A DNA stretch of 60,729 bases from Chitinophagaceae bacterium UBA7600 (GTDB taxonomy: Bacteria; Bacteroidota; Bacteroidia; Chitinophagales; Chitinophagaceae). The stretch's first letter is position 1. Every line of letters starts with the position of its first letter. The notes beneath the pieces are model-generated. The model was not told where the DNA came from. It did not search any database and was given only the letters and a program-made list of their open reading frames with translations. Positions 35,580 to 44,212 of this stretch are shown here, piece by piece. A program made the translations under genes and the position numbers. The stretch covers positions 1 through 60,729 of the forward strand of contig DLKC01000062.1 of NCBI GenBank assembly GCA_002478885.1. The letters run 5' to 3'.

Positions 35580-36285
35580 TTTTATGTATTTGATGTTTAA
35601 TTGGGTGTTATTTCATAGCATCTAATGTCTGCGATTATTTCAATTTGTTACATTTATCTGAAGTCTCCAACAAAAAACTTGTCCTAAATCCGCATCGAAA
35701 AAACTATAATACATCAAGAATATTAATGATATTGGATAGTGAACCTATAGTAACAATCAAATCTCTGACTGAATAAAACTAGTCTTGCATATTAAAACCA
35801 AATTGAAAATGTCATCAGGAGTAGAGTTCCAATTGTGCATGAGTTGTTAGCATTTCCATTCAATAGTGTCCTCCTAATTATTGGGTATTCAAAGCAAGAA
35901 GCTGCATTTTTTTCGCCAACTAAACCCCAAAGTGATATTATTAATTTTGCCGGGCTTAAATAAAATCAGAATTCCCTTAATTTAACTTCGGCTGGTAATT
36001 AATAATTCAAAGAGCTTAAGGCTATTTCCTGTATTCTTCATTCAGTTTGTTGCAAATTAACTATATTTTTTCTTTATTATCAAAATATTAAGGGCAAAAT
36101 AACCTATAAATAATTCCACTATGCTTTAATTTTCAAACAAGTGGCAAAAAGTGGCGCCAATTACACAACAGCCTACATATATTAAAAAGTTTGCCATTAT
36201 CAGCCGCTCAAAATTTACGTCCAAATCTCTTTTACATAGCGTTTGCCACTTCTCGCCGACAGTAAAATTTCCCACGCTGCATCGC
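35580..36285. other. Long AT-rich non-coding gap upstream of the epimerase
   Basis: No gene-like reading frame on either strand and no copy of the intergenic repeat family. It is visibly richer in A/T than its surroundings. It may hold the promoter and a long leader of the polysaccharide genes. Near the rpiA end, AAGTGGCAAAAAGTGGC (36140-36156) faces TTTGCCACTTCTCGCC (36242-36257) as an inverted pair. Confidence 0.5.
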
Positions 36286-36957
36286 TCAAGCTATTCTGAT
36301 CTTCAAAGTGCCATCTGCACAACCAATAATTATCAGATTAGCCATATTTAAGAATAAACCTGTTTCTACAACCCCTGTAACAGCTTTTATTTTCTTTTGA
36401 AGAGCTGGAGGATTGGCAATTATGCCAAAAGAGCAGTCAGCAATATAGTTTCCGTTGTCTGTAACAAATATCTCATGAGCATCTTTTCTCAAACTAACGT
36501 CACCGCCTAACATTTTAATCTTAGGAAGCGTCGATTGATAGCCAAATGGTATTATTTCGACGGGTAAAGGCAGGTTGCCTAACTGCCGTACTAATTTTTT
36601 CTCATCTGCTATGATGATGTAACATCGTGTTGAGGCGGCCACAATTTTTTCCCTCAATAGCGCTCCACCACCTCCCTTGATCAATTGTAAATTTTCATCT
36701 ACTTCGTCGGCCCCGTCAATAGTGATATCTAATTGCTCTACTTCTGAAAAATTTGTTAGCCGAATACCCAAGTCCTCAGCTAGGCTTTCTGATTGGAGGG
36801 AAGTAGCGATGGCTTTTATGTCGAGTCCGTCCTTAACCATCAGTCCTAGGCTTTCTATCGCATACCGTGCGGTACTGCCAGTGCCCAGGCCAATGGTCAT
36901 TCCACTTTTAACATAAGTGACGGCCTTTTCTGCTGCAATTCTTTTTGTATCAATCAT
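36286..36957 (-). CDS. rpiA: Ribose-5-phosphate isomerase A
   Basis: 223 residues from ATG 36957, which gives the usual N-terminus IDTKRIAAEKAVTYVKSGM. It interconverts ribose-5-phosphate and ribulose-5-phosphate in the pentose phosphate pathway. Motifs: GLGTGSTARYAIESL, ATSLQSESLAEDLGI, DITIDGADEVDENLQLIKGG (the catalytic Asp region), ALLREKIVA, and the LPVEIIPFG segment. Length is typical. It stands alone, divergent from the GNAT gene. Confidence 0.96.
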   Translation of the reverse strand: MIDTKRIAAEKAVTYVKSGMTIGLGTGSTARYAIESLGLMVKDGLDIKAIATSLQSESLAEDLGIRLTNFSEVEQLDITIDGADEVDENLQLIKGGGGALLREKIVAASTRCYIIIADEKKLVRQLGNLPLPVEIIPFGYQSTLPKIKMLGGDVSLRKDAHEIFVTDNGNYIADCSFGIIANPPALQKKIKAVTGVVETGLFLNMANLIIIGCADGTLKIRIA

Positions 36958-37085
36958 CAGTATAAAATTAGGCCATTTCAAACTGCGGGAATACGTATTC
37001 CAACGCTAAAATACACGTATCAACCCTTGTTCATTTTATGCCGTGTCAAAAGCGTAAAGCTTGTAACTTGCAACCCTTACCGAAA

Positions 37086-37544
37086 ATGATGATAGAAATA
37101 ATAGCTTTTAGCCCCGAACACGCCACGGCTTTTAGAAATCTTAATTTGGAATGGCTTAATAAATTCAATCTCACAGAATCTCACGACCTCATGGTGCTCG
37201 GCGATCCTGAAAGCACAATCATCGACCGAGGCGGATTTATTTTTCTGGCAAGGTCTGGCGAAGAGATTGTAGGTTCTGCCGGATTAATGAAAGAACACGA
37301 TGGCGTTTTTGAACTCGCAAAGATGGCCGTTGCGCCAGCATTTCGTGGTATGGGCATTAGTAAACTGCTGATTGAAAAATGTATTGATAAAGCAAAAGAA
37401 TTGCACGCTAAAAAATTATTATTGTTCTCTAACAGTCAATTAAGAACTGCTATTTCTCTCTATGAAAAATACGGATTCAGGCATGTGCCGGTTGTGGACA
37501 CCCCTTTCCTGACAGCCGATATTAAAATGGAATTATCTTTATAG
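37086..37544 (+). CDS. GNAT-family N-acetyltransferase
   Basis: About 152 residues from ATG 37086 (37089 also possible); the upstream in-frame codons precede the conserved fold. The acetyl-CoA-binding motif A is LAKMAVAPAFRGMGISKLLIEK (R-G-M-G-I pattern), followed by LLLFSNSQLRTAISLYEKYGFRHV. Such enzymes acetylate small molecules or protein N-termini; the substrate is unknown. It ends 15 bp before an ABC ATPase gene and probably shares a transcript. Confidence 0.88.
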   Translation: MMIEIIAFSPEHATAFRNLNLEWLNKFNLTESHDLMVLGDPESTIIDRGGFIFLARSGEEIVGSAGLMKEHDGVFELAKMAVAPAFRGMGISKLLIEKCIDKAKELHAKKLLLFSNSQLRTAISLYEKYGFRHVPVVDTPFLTADIKMELSL

Positions 37545-37559
37545 CTTAATAGTCTATTG

Positions 37560-38321
37560 ATGGAAAAAGTAATTATCTCGGTTAAAAATCTAGTGAAAAG
37601 GTATGGCGATTTTACGGCCGTCAACGGAATTAGTTTTGATGTTAATGAAGGCGAAATATTTGGGTTACTCGGTCCCAACGGCGCAGGAAAATCAACAACA
37701 CTCGAAATAATAGAAACACTTCGCGACAAAACAAGCGGCGAAGTAATCGTCGATGGTATTAATCTTGATCAACACCCCAACGCAATTAAAAAAATCATTG
37801 GTGTACAATTACAAACATCTGGTTATTATCCCGGCCTTAAACTAATAGAGCTCCTCAATCTTTTTTCTGGCTTATATAACCAGCCGGTTGATGCAATGAA
37901 GCTGCTCGATACAGTCAATCTGCGCGATAAGGCAAACGCAAAATATAAAGAGCTGAGCGGTGGACAAAAACAACGTTTTTCCATTGCCACAACCCTTATT
38001 AATCAGCCGAAAATCATTTTTCTCGACGAGCCAACAACGGGTCTCGATCCGCAGGCACGGCGAAATCTTTGGGATCTTATCATCGATATCCGTAAAAAAG
38101 GAACAACCGTTATCATCACCACACATTATATGGATGAAGCCGAAATTTTATGCGATCGTGTTGCTATCATAGATTCAGGGAAAATTATTTCGCTTGCTTC
38201 CCCCGACCGTCTTATCGACGACCTGGTTGCCACAGGTTTTGAACGGCCTAAAGAAGTAAAAAAAGCCAACCTCGAAGATGTGTTCATTTATCTTACAGGT
38301 AAGGAATGGCGCGACGAATAG
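37560..38321 (+). CDS. ABC transporter ATP-binding protein (DrrA/CcmA-like)
   Basis: 253 residues. Walker A is GLLGPNGAGKST, the signature is LSGGQKQRFSIA, Walker B is IIFLDEPTTGLDP, and the H-loop is IITTHYMDEAE. Sequence style is that of ATPases that partner ABC-2 type permeases, for example drug or polysaccharide exporters or gliding-type systems. No permease gene is found within the window next to it, since the following gene is a DinB-fold protein, so it is an orphan ATPase or works with a distant membrane partner. Confidence 0.92.
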   Translation: MEKVIISVKNLVKRYGDFTAVNGISFDVNEGEIFGLLGPNGAGKSTTLEIIETLRDKTSGEVIVDGINLDQHPNAIKKIIGVQLQTSGYYPGLKLIELLNLFSGLYNQPVDAMKLLDTVNLRDKANAKYKELSGGQKQRFSIATTLINQPKIIFLDEPTTGLDPQARRNLWDLIIDIRKKGTTVIITTHYMDEAEILCDRVAIIDSGKIISLASPDRLIDDLVATGFERPKEVKKANLEDVFIYLTGKEWRDE

Positions 38322-38329
38322 TTTTCTTT

Positions 38330-38500
38330 TGAGCCTTGCAGCAGGAGCGCTGCTCATCGTTCCTTGCGTCGCACACTTGTGCTGCAGGAACTTAAATGAC
38401 CAATACTGAAGAACCACAGCAGGAAAGCAATCTAAATTGTTGATTGTAGTTCGGAACGCACAAGTGAGTGGCACAACAGGCGATGCCATTGTGGCGAAAA
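38330..38500. repeat. Intergenic inverted-repeat element K (paired, mixed subtypes)
   Basis: Left arm CTTGCGTCGCACACTTGTGC is at 38363-38382. Right arm GCACAAGTGAGTGGCACAAC (subtype 2) is at 38458-38477, followed by AGGCGATGCC. The spacer is 75 bp. It separates the ABC ATPase from the DinB-fold gene. Confidence 0.82.
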
Positions 38501-38522
38501 GTTGGTAAAAACAAATACCTAT

Positions 38523-39050
38523 ATGTCAGAAGATTTACGCTACCCGATCGGTAGTTATGTTCCGCAACCCTTTTCGCACAGACAAAAAGAAGAGTGGTTG
38601 CTCGATCTTAAATTTCTGCCGGAGGAGCTTGAACTCGCCGTGCAGAATCTCGATGCTGCGCAACTGGAAGAGCCTTACCGCCCGGGCGGATGGAATTTAA
38701 AACAGGTAGTGCATCATGTAGCCGATAGCCATATGAATGCATACATGCGTTTTAAACTTGGCTTAACCGAAACACACCCTACGATAAAACCTTATGAAGA
38801 ACAATTTTGGGCTACATTGAACGATGTAGACACCGTGCCCATTAATGTTTCGTTGACGCTATTACATGCTTTGCATCAAAGGCTTGTTGCAACGATAAAA
38901 GATATTTCTGAAGAGCAGTGGGAGCGTACGGTGTTTCACCCGGCAAGTAAAAAAGAAATGAGCCTTTGGTTTTTATTGGGTATGTATGCATGGCATGGCA
39001 AACATCACGTTCGCCATATTACAGCATTAAGAGAAAAAATGGGCTGGTAA
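38523..39050 (+). CDS. DinB-fold protein of the YfiT/BstA family
   Basis: 175 residues from ATG 38523. It matches putative metal-dependent hydrolases/thiol transferases of the YfiT type: LRYPIGSYVPQPF at the N-terminus, the metal ligands in KQVVHHVADSHMNAYMRFK, and the C-terminal AWHGKHHVRHI with the third His. BstA enzymes in Firmicutes add bacillithiol to electrophiles, and Bacteroidota members may act similarly; substrate unproven. It is followed closely by a NUDIX gene. Confidence 0.88.
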   Translation: MSEDLRYPIGSYVPQPFSHRQKEEWLLDLKFLPEELELAVQNLDAAQLEEPYRPGGWNLKQVVHHVADSHMNAYMRFKLGLTETHPTIKPYEEQFWATLNDVDTVPINVSLTLLHALHQRLVATIKDISEEQWERTVFHPASKKEMSLWFLLGMYAWHGKHHVRHITALREKMGW

Positions 39051-39062
39051 TAGCAGCGCCGC

Positions 39063-39659
39063 ATGATTGAAAATGATAAAACTTTACATTGCATCATGAA
39101 ATGGACAACGCTTTCTTCTGAGTATTTATACAGAGAAAATTGGTTTACGGTTAGAAAGGAAAAATGTGAAAAGCCCGACGGTAAAATTGTAGATCCGTAT
39201 TATGTATTTGAATTTCCCGAATGGGCAACAGCGTTACCATTAACGGAAGATGGCAAAGTTGTTATGGTTCGCCAGTACAGGCATGCGTTGGGTGAAATAT
39301 GTCTAGAATTGCCTGGAGGTTGCATTGACGATACAGATGATTCACCCGAGGCTGGTATAAGAAGAGAATTACTTGAAGAAACTGGTTTTGATTTTGCGCA
39401 GGTTCATAACCTGGGAGTTATTTCGGCCAACCCTTCCACCAACAATAATCTCATGCATATGTTTATTGCAACCGGTGGAAGAAAAATTGCAGAACAGGTT
39501 TTAGACCATAACGAGGAGATTGAGGTTTTTGAAGTAACGATAGAAGAATTGCAGCAACTGGTTGAGGAAAGAAAAATTCTGCAATCGATGCACCTGAGCA
39601 CTATTTTTTATGCGCTGCGTTACCTTGACAAACTCCAATATTTTAAAGGAAAAATTTAA
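39063..39659 (+). CDS. NUDIX hydrolase
   Basis: 198 residues (187 if ATG 39096 is used; that codon opens the conserved part KWTTLSSEYLYREN). NUDIX proteins hydrolyse nucleoside diphosphates linked to another group; the N-terminal form resembles ADP-ribose pyrophosphatases. The NUDIX box is GCIDDTDDSPEAGI, then RRELLEETGF: the second half is intact, but the first half carries Asp in place of the usual Glu and one extra residue. It overlaps the end of folC on the other strand by four bases. Confidence 0.9.
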   Translation: MIENDKTLHCIMKWTTLSSEYLYRENWFTVRKEKCEKPDGKIVDPYYVFEFPEWATALPLTEDGKVVMVRQYRHALGEICLELPGGCIDDTDDSPEAGIRRELLEETGFDFAQVHNLGVISANPSTNNNLMHMFIATGGRKIAEQVLDHNEEIEVFEVTIEELQQLVEERKILQSMHLSTIFYALRYLDKLQYFKGKI

Positions 39660-40945
39660 GTAGATACTTCTCCTACAAGAAACACGCTTCCAAGTATAAC
39701 AATAAGATCATTTTTATCTGCATGAGTTAAAGCATGCGACAGAGCAATATTAACTTCCGGAAATGCATTTCCCTGCAAACCAAGTAACGCAGCCTTTTCA
39801 ACCAGCTCCGCCTCAGTCATTGCGCGTGGTATTTGTGCTTTGGTGAAATAATAGTTGGCGTATTTTGGCAATATTGAAAGCGCTTTATCTACATCCTTAT
39901 CTTTCACCATACCAATAATCAAATGAAGATTGTTGTAAGTAGAAAGTTCGATTTGCTCAACAATTTGTTTAATGCCATCCACATTGTGCGCAACATCCAA
40001 AATAACCGTCGGATTTTCTTTAACCTGTTCCCATCGTCCATGTAGGCCAGTGCTTTTTTTAGTGACCGCCAATCCTTTGTGAATTGTTTCATCGCTCAGT
40101 GCCCAGCCCTTTTGCTTTAACTGGTGTAGTGTTTCCAGAACAGTAAGTAGGTTTTTGGTTTGGTAAATGCCAGTCAGGTCGAGTTGATAATTCCTGTGCT
40201 CGCCGTTGTGTTTTTCAGAAACATTAATGTTTAGTATGTGATGTTCATATTGCCAGCCCGTGACATACCTTTCTTCCGAAGCAAAAAATATGTTGGCGTG
40301 CTTTTCTCTTGCGGCATTTTCAAAAACAGGCTTTGTTTCAGGCATGGTTTCCCCAACGATAACAGGAACATCGTCTTTGATGATTCCAGCTTTTTCAAAG
40401 GCAATCTTTTCTAGCGTATCGCCGAGAATATTCATATGGTCCCAGCCGATGTTAGTGATAACTGACAGCTCCGGGGTAATAATATTTGTGCTATCCAGCC
40501 GGCCACCAAGACCAGTTTCGATGATAGCTATGTCAACTTTTTGCGTGGCGAAGTAGCAATATGCCATTGCAACTGTTATTTCAAAAAAAGAAGGTTGAAT
40601 GCTTTCGATCATTGGGATTACTTCACTAACAAAATCAACAACAAAATGCTCTTCACAGAGGGTTCCATTTATTTTTATTCTTTCCCTAAAGTCTTTTAGA
40701 TGGGGTGATGTATACAAGCCCGTTTTATACCCAGCGGCCTGTAAAACCGATGCAAGCATATGGCTTACTGAACCTTTTCCGTTGGTGCCAGCTACATGAA
40801 TGCTTTTAAATTTTGTTTGTGGATTATCCAATGCTTCGCAAAGCTGAATGGTGTTACGCAGGTCTTTTTTATAGGCTGCTGCACCTATGCGGCTGAACAT
40901 AGGCAAAGCGTTGTAAAGGTAGTCAATCGTTTCCTGGTAGGTCAT
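39656..40945 (-). CDS. folC: Bifunctional dihydrofolate synthase / folylpolyglutamate synthase
   Basis: 429 residues. It adds glutamate to dihydropteroate and to folates. P-loop HVAGTNGKGSVSHML, omega-loop region YTSPHLKDFRERIKING, VDIAIIETGLGGRLDSTN, and the later LDVAHNVDGIKQIV are all clear. Length and order are typical. It is transcribed in the same direction as the TonB gene, 91 bp downstream of it, an arrangement common in Bacteroidota. Confidence 0.96.
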   Translation of the reverse strand: MTYQETIDYLYNALPMFSRIGAAAYKKDLRNTIQLCEALDNPQTKFKSIHVAGTNGKGSVSHMLASVLQAAGYKTGLYTSPHLKDFRERIKINGTLCEEHFVVDFVSEVIPMIESIQPSFFEITVAMAYCYFATQKVDIAIIETGLGGRLDSTNIITPELSVITNIGWDHMNILGDTLEKIAFEKAGIIKDDVPVIVGETMPETKPVFENAAREKHANIFFASEERYVTGWQYEHHILNINVSEKHNGEHRNYQLDLTGIYQTKNLLTVLETLHQLKQKGWALSDETIHKGLAVTKKSTGLHGRWEQVKENPTVILDVAHNVDGIKQIVEQIELSTYNNLHLIIGMVKDKDVDKALSILPKYANYYFTKAQIPRAMTEAELVEKAALLGLQGNAFPEVNIALSHALTHADKNDLIVILGSVFLVGEVST

Positions 40946-41036
40946 GATGGAAAGGTAAAAGAATCAATTCCGAAAATCTACATTCCAAAATTCAAATTTA
41001 AACCTGAAAACATGACCTGCAAATTTTCAATGTCAA

Positions 41037-41912
41037 TTATCCTTTCGGGTTTTCGAATTTAATTTGGATCGTACCGCTTTGAGCTTCGGTGCCTTTGGAG
41101 AATTTTATTTGTTTTGCCCTGGTAAGAGCAATCCGGTTAATATCGGGGAACGGGCTTCCCTGTTTCAAACTTGTTGAAGTAACATTACCATTTTCATCAA
41201 CCGTAACATTCACTAAAACAGTACCGCCATATTTATAGGTGTCTTCAAACCTAGTGTTGCCAACCGGCCTTCTTCCCGAAAGGCCATTGGTTATTTTCAC
41301 TCCGCTTGTTCCTGTTCCTCCATTGCCTGTATAGCTGTCGCTGTTTGGATTTCCATTAGGTTTGCCCTGGTCGCCTTTACCACCGGCCACACCTTGGTCA
41401 CGCACGTTGTTATAACTATCTGCATTGTTGCCTCCGCTGGTACTTTTACCACCAGGATATACGGCCTTTGGTTTAGCCGGCTTGGGAACAGTATTAACTA
41501 CAGGTTTGTCATTCCTGGTCTTTGTTTCATTATTGTCTGTTGAAACAGTTTTTTTCTTAGTTGAGGGTTTTTGAGAGGTATGCACAATTGGTGCGTCTGA
41601 CTCATTGTTCTCGGCAACCTCAGGTTGGGTTTCTGCGGCGGCCTGGGTTGTTTGCGGAGCGCTGATATTTGTTTCCGTTGAAGCAGAAAGCTCACCCGGA
41701 ATTTGCGGTGCAATATTTCCAAAACCTGTTTCGCTGTTTCCGAGATTTACTTCAATACCTTCATCGGCCGCAGGTTTTACGGGTACCGGCACTGTCCAGC
41801 TTACCAGGAAAAATAAAAGAAACAAAGCGCCAGTAATAAAAGCCGTAAGCCCCAGCGCCTTCATGTTCTTTTGTTTTTCGAACTGCTCGTGAATATGTTT
41901 AAGGTTATCCAT
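41037..41912 (-). CDS. TonB-family energy transducer
   Basis: About 291 residues from ATG 41912 (a TTG two codons earlier is less likely). The N-terminus is a cytoplasmic helix, then one membrane anchor (ALGLTAFITGALFLLFFLVSW), then a long Pro/Lys/Gly/Asn-rich periplasmic spacer, and a TonB C-terminal domain (GGTVLVNVTVDENGNVTS, INRIALTRAKQIKFSKG). It would transmit proton-motive force to outer-membrane receptors. ExbB/ExbD genes are not visible upstream in this window; a repeat element lies there instead. Confidence 0.9.
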   Translation of the reverse strand: MDNLKHIHEQFEKQKNMKALGLTAFITGALFLLFFLVSWTVPVPVKPAADEGIEVNLGNSETGFGNIAPQIPGELSASTETNISAPQTTQAAAETQPEVAENNESDAPIVHTSQKPSTKKKTVSTDNNETKTRNDKPVVNTVPKPAKPKAVYPGGKSTSGGNNADSYNNVRDQGVAGGKGDQGKPNGNPNSDSYTGNGGTGTSGVKITNGLSGRRPVGNTRFEDTYKYGGTVLVNVTVDENGNVTSTSLKQGSPFPDINRIALTRAKQIKFSKGTEAQSGTIQIKFENPKG

Positions 41913-42099
41913 GATCAATTTTATTTATGGTCGTTTACAAATGTAGCAGCCCATTTTCATTTCAACTGTTACAAAGATGCTAACACATGTGTATTACCTA
42001 AACACACTTAAAAAACGTTTCATCTTTAACAAAATTGTTCATGCAATGAGCCGCACGACACAGATTTTGTATGCAACTAATTATTCGAATATTGTTTCG

Positions 42100-42295
42100 C
42101 AAGCTATTGTGCGCATGGCATCGCCGGTTGTGTCACTCACTTGTACAATTGGTTCTTAACTCAACAACGCGCAAGGCTCAAAAGCAATTTTGCAGCGATA
42201 GACACTTCTTTTTTTGCAATTTGTATTCTACAGTACAAGGGTGCGACGCAAAAGCAGCTAAATGCTTAGGTAGAAAGCCGGCATCAAAAATAATG
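42100..42295. repeat. Intergenic inverted-repeat element L (paired, mixed subtypes)
   Basis: Left arm GTTGTGTCACTCACTTGTAC (subtype 2) is at 42127-42146, preceded by GGCATCGCCG. Right arm GTACAAGGGTGCGACGCAAA (subtype 1) is at 42234-42253. AAAGCCGGCATC follows at about 42275. The spacer is 87 bp. It lies in the 41913-42321 gap; nothing else was recognised there. Confidence 0.85.
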
Positions 42296-42321
42296 CAGTA
42301 GTCAAGCGGAAGAATAGTACG

Positions 42322-43614
42322 TCAGTGCGCGAAATCCATATCGTATGCACCTTTTATTCTTTCGATAGGTGGATTATAGTATCCAAATTTCACGTTGGGA
42401 AATTCTTCGTGAATAAGGTCCATAAATTGTTTTACACCCATTAAGTCCCCAGTTTCTGTTATGCCGATTTTGCCGAGGTACCAATCGGGATCAATGTTGA
42501 AATTGCGCCATTGAATCATGCTTAAATTGGTATCGATGATGAGCTTGCGGAGTGCTTCGTATTCTTCTTCATTATCCGTCATACCCGGAAATACAAAGTA
42601 ATTGATGCTGGCCCATCCACCGAAGCCGCGAACTACTTTTATGCTTTCGATAATGTCTTCGAATTCGTAGTTGTTAGGGCGGTAATAAGTGGTATAAATA
42701 TTTTTACGGGCTGAGTTTGTGCTTACGCGAATACTGTTCAAACCGGCTTCGCACAAAGCTTTTACTGCATCAGGTTTAGAACCGTTGGTGTTAATGTTAA
42801 TACTGCCGCGATCGGTGTGTTTACGTATGGTAATAATTGCTTCTCTTATGGTTTCCCACATTAACAGCGGCTCGCCTTCGCAACCCTGGCCAAAGCTTAC
42901 AATGGGGTATGGGGCGCTGATAAGATGAGGCACGGTGAATTCGACGATTTCTTCTGCAGAAGGTTTAAAGGCAAGCCTGTCTTGCGTGGAGACGATTGAT
43001 TCTTCTTCGGGTTGAAAAGAAATGCAACCGATACAGTTGGCATTGCAGGCCGGCGAAGAAGGAATGGGGCATTCCCAGCGGTGAAGTGAAAAGTTTCTCG
43101 CAGCGGGGCAATGGTAGGTGAGGCAACAGTTTTCCATCAGGTGTTTCACCAAACGGTTATGCGGGTAGTTCTTTAGCAGATCTGCCGCGCCATGTTGAAT
43201 TCGGGTATCGTCATAACCGGCGCATTCCTGCCTTATATCGTTTTCGATGCGAACTGCGGGAACGTAAAATTGATCATCATACCAACCGGCTGCCGTATAG
43301 CAAAATAGCGGAAGTGTTGGCGCGGTCGGTTCAGTTTCATAAGCTGCCAGGTAGAGGCCAGTATGCGCAGGCGGAATAAATGCCGCTACGGCCCAACCTT
43401 TTTCACACAAACGCATTTCGCCGGTTTTTACGTCGATACCTATTCCTTTGCGGCCGGGTAACTCGTATAGATTTCCGCCATCGGGCAATAATATCCACTC
43501 TTCGGCGGCAATAGGAAATGCATCCCAGCCTTCGCGACCTGCGGCGTAAAGTGTTTTATCTTCAAATATGTTGCCTTTCCCATCGGAATAGAGCAGGTAT
43601 GGAGATTGAGTCAT
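42322..43614 (-). CDS. Radical SAM protein of unknown substrate
   Basis: 430 residues. The iron-sulfur cluster site is ACNANCIGCISF (CxxxCxxC), about residue 197, followed by the SAM-binding FGQGCEGEPLL and the strand NINTNGSKPD. The first ~190 residues form an extra N-terminal domain with no known match, ending in a Cys/His-rich stretch (ENCCLTYHCPAARNF) that may bind metal. It is the last gene of a tight three-gene operon with a membrane protein (4 bp upstream) and an arginase-family enzyme. Target unknown. Confidence 0.85.
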   Translation of the reverse strand: MTQSPYLLYSDGKGNIFEDKTLYAAGREGWDAFPIAAEEWILLPDGGNLYELPGRKGIGIDVKTGEMRLCEKGWAVAAFIPPAHTGLYLAAYETEPTAPTLPLFCYTAAGWYDDQFYVPAVRIENDIRQECAGYDDTRIQHGAADLLKNYPHNRLVKHLMENCCLTYHCPAARNFSLHRWECPIPSSPACNANCIGCISFQPEEESIVSTQDRLAFKPSAEEIVEFTVPHLISAPYPIVSFGQGCEGEPLLMWETIREAIITIRKHTDRGSININTNGSKPDAVKALCEAGLNSIRVSTNSARKNIYTTYYRPNNYEFEDIIESIKVVRGFGGWASINYFVFPGMTDNEEEYEALRKLIIDTNLSMIQWRNFNIDPDWYLGKIGITETGDLMGVKQFMDLIHEEFPNVKFGYYNPPIERIKGAYDMDFAH

Positions 43615-43618
43615 TGTG

Positions 43619-44212
43619 TTAATTGGCTGATGATACCCGTAAATATTGGGCGTTCAATTGCAAACGGCAAAATTCGTTAAATTCTGCTTCTAAAAATGGA
43701 GAAATGTCCAGGTCTATTTCTTTCTGAAATATCCTGTTATTTTTAAGATCAATAGTAAGAAAACCTTCTTTAAGCAAAGCGTTTTGTATTTCGCTCCAGC
43801 GGTAATGCTTCTTGGGAAGGCTGTTTATGGTAATGCCGTTGCTGTCGAAGCCAAGCTGTTGCTGAAATTTAACCTGTCTCTCAAAAATGGCAGCCACTAC
43901 GTAGAGTATTGCAATAATAAAATGCATTGAGCCATCTGTCGGTAACAGGAGAAACGAAACCGCAATAACGAAGAAGGAGTTCTCGAAACCCGCGGTCTCT
44001 TCTTCTTTTATAAGTCTTCTGTTTACAAAAAGCTGGTAAAGAAGAAGGATAATTATTATAAAGTAAGAAAGGCTGTTGAGGTTCTCATAAAATGCAAAAA
44101 AGGAAAGCCCGGCGATAGCAATAAGGATAAGTATAGTGCTTACGAGGTCGTATTTACGGTAGTCGGGTCTTTGCAGGTAAACCACGTAATCGAAAGGCTG
44201 GTTCTTCTTCAT
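43619..44212 (-). CDS. Membrane protein with PH-like C-terminal region, unknown function
   Basis: 197 residues. Three to four membrane helices (LVSTILILIAIAGLSFFAF, SLSYFIIIILLLYQLFV, NSFFVIAVSFLLL, FIIAILYVVAAIF) are followed by a soluble ~80-residue tail (FDSNGITINSLPKKHYRWSE, ...LLKEGFLTIDLKNNRIF) of the kind seen in bacterial PH-like domains. Its start overlaps the stop of the arginase-family gene (TGATG), showing translational coupling. Role unknown. Confidence 0.75.
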   Translation of the reverse strand: MKKNQPFDYVVYLQRPDYRKYDLVSTILILIAIAGLSFFAFYENLNSLSYFIIIILLLYQLFVNRRLIKEEETAGFENSFFVIAVSFLLLPTDGSMHFIIAILYVVAAIFERQVKFQQQLGFDSNGITINSLPKKHYRWSEIQNALLKEGFLTIDLKNNRIFQKEIDLDISPFLEAEFNEFCRLQLNAQYLRVSSAN

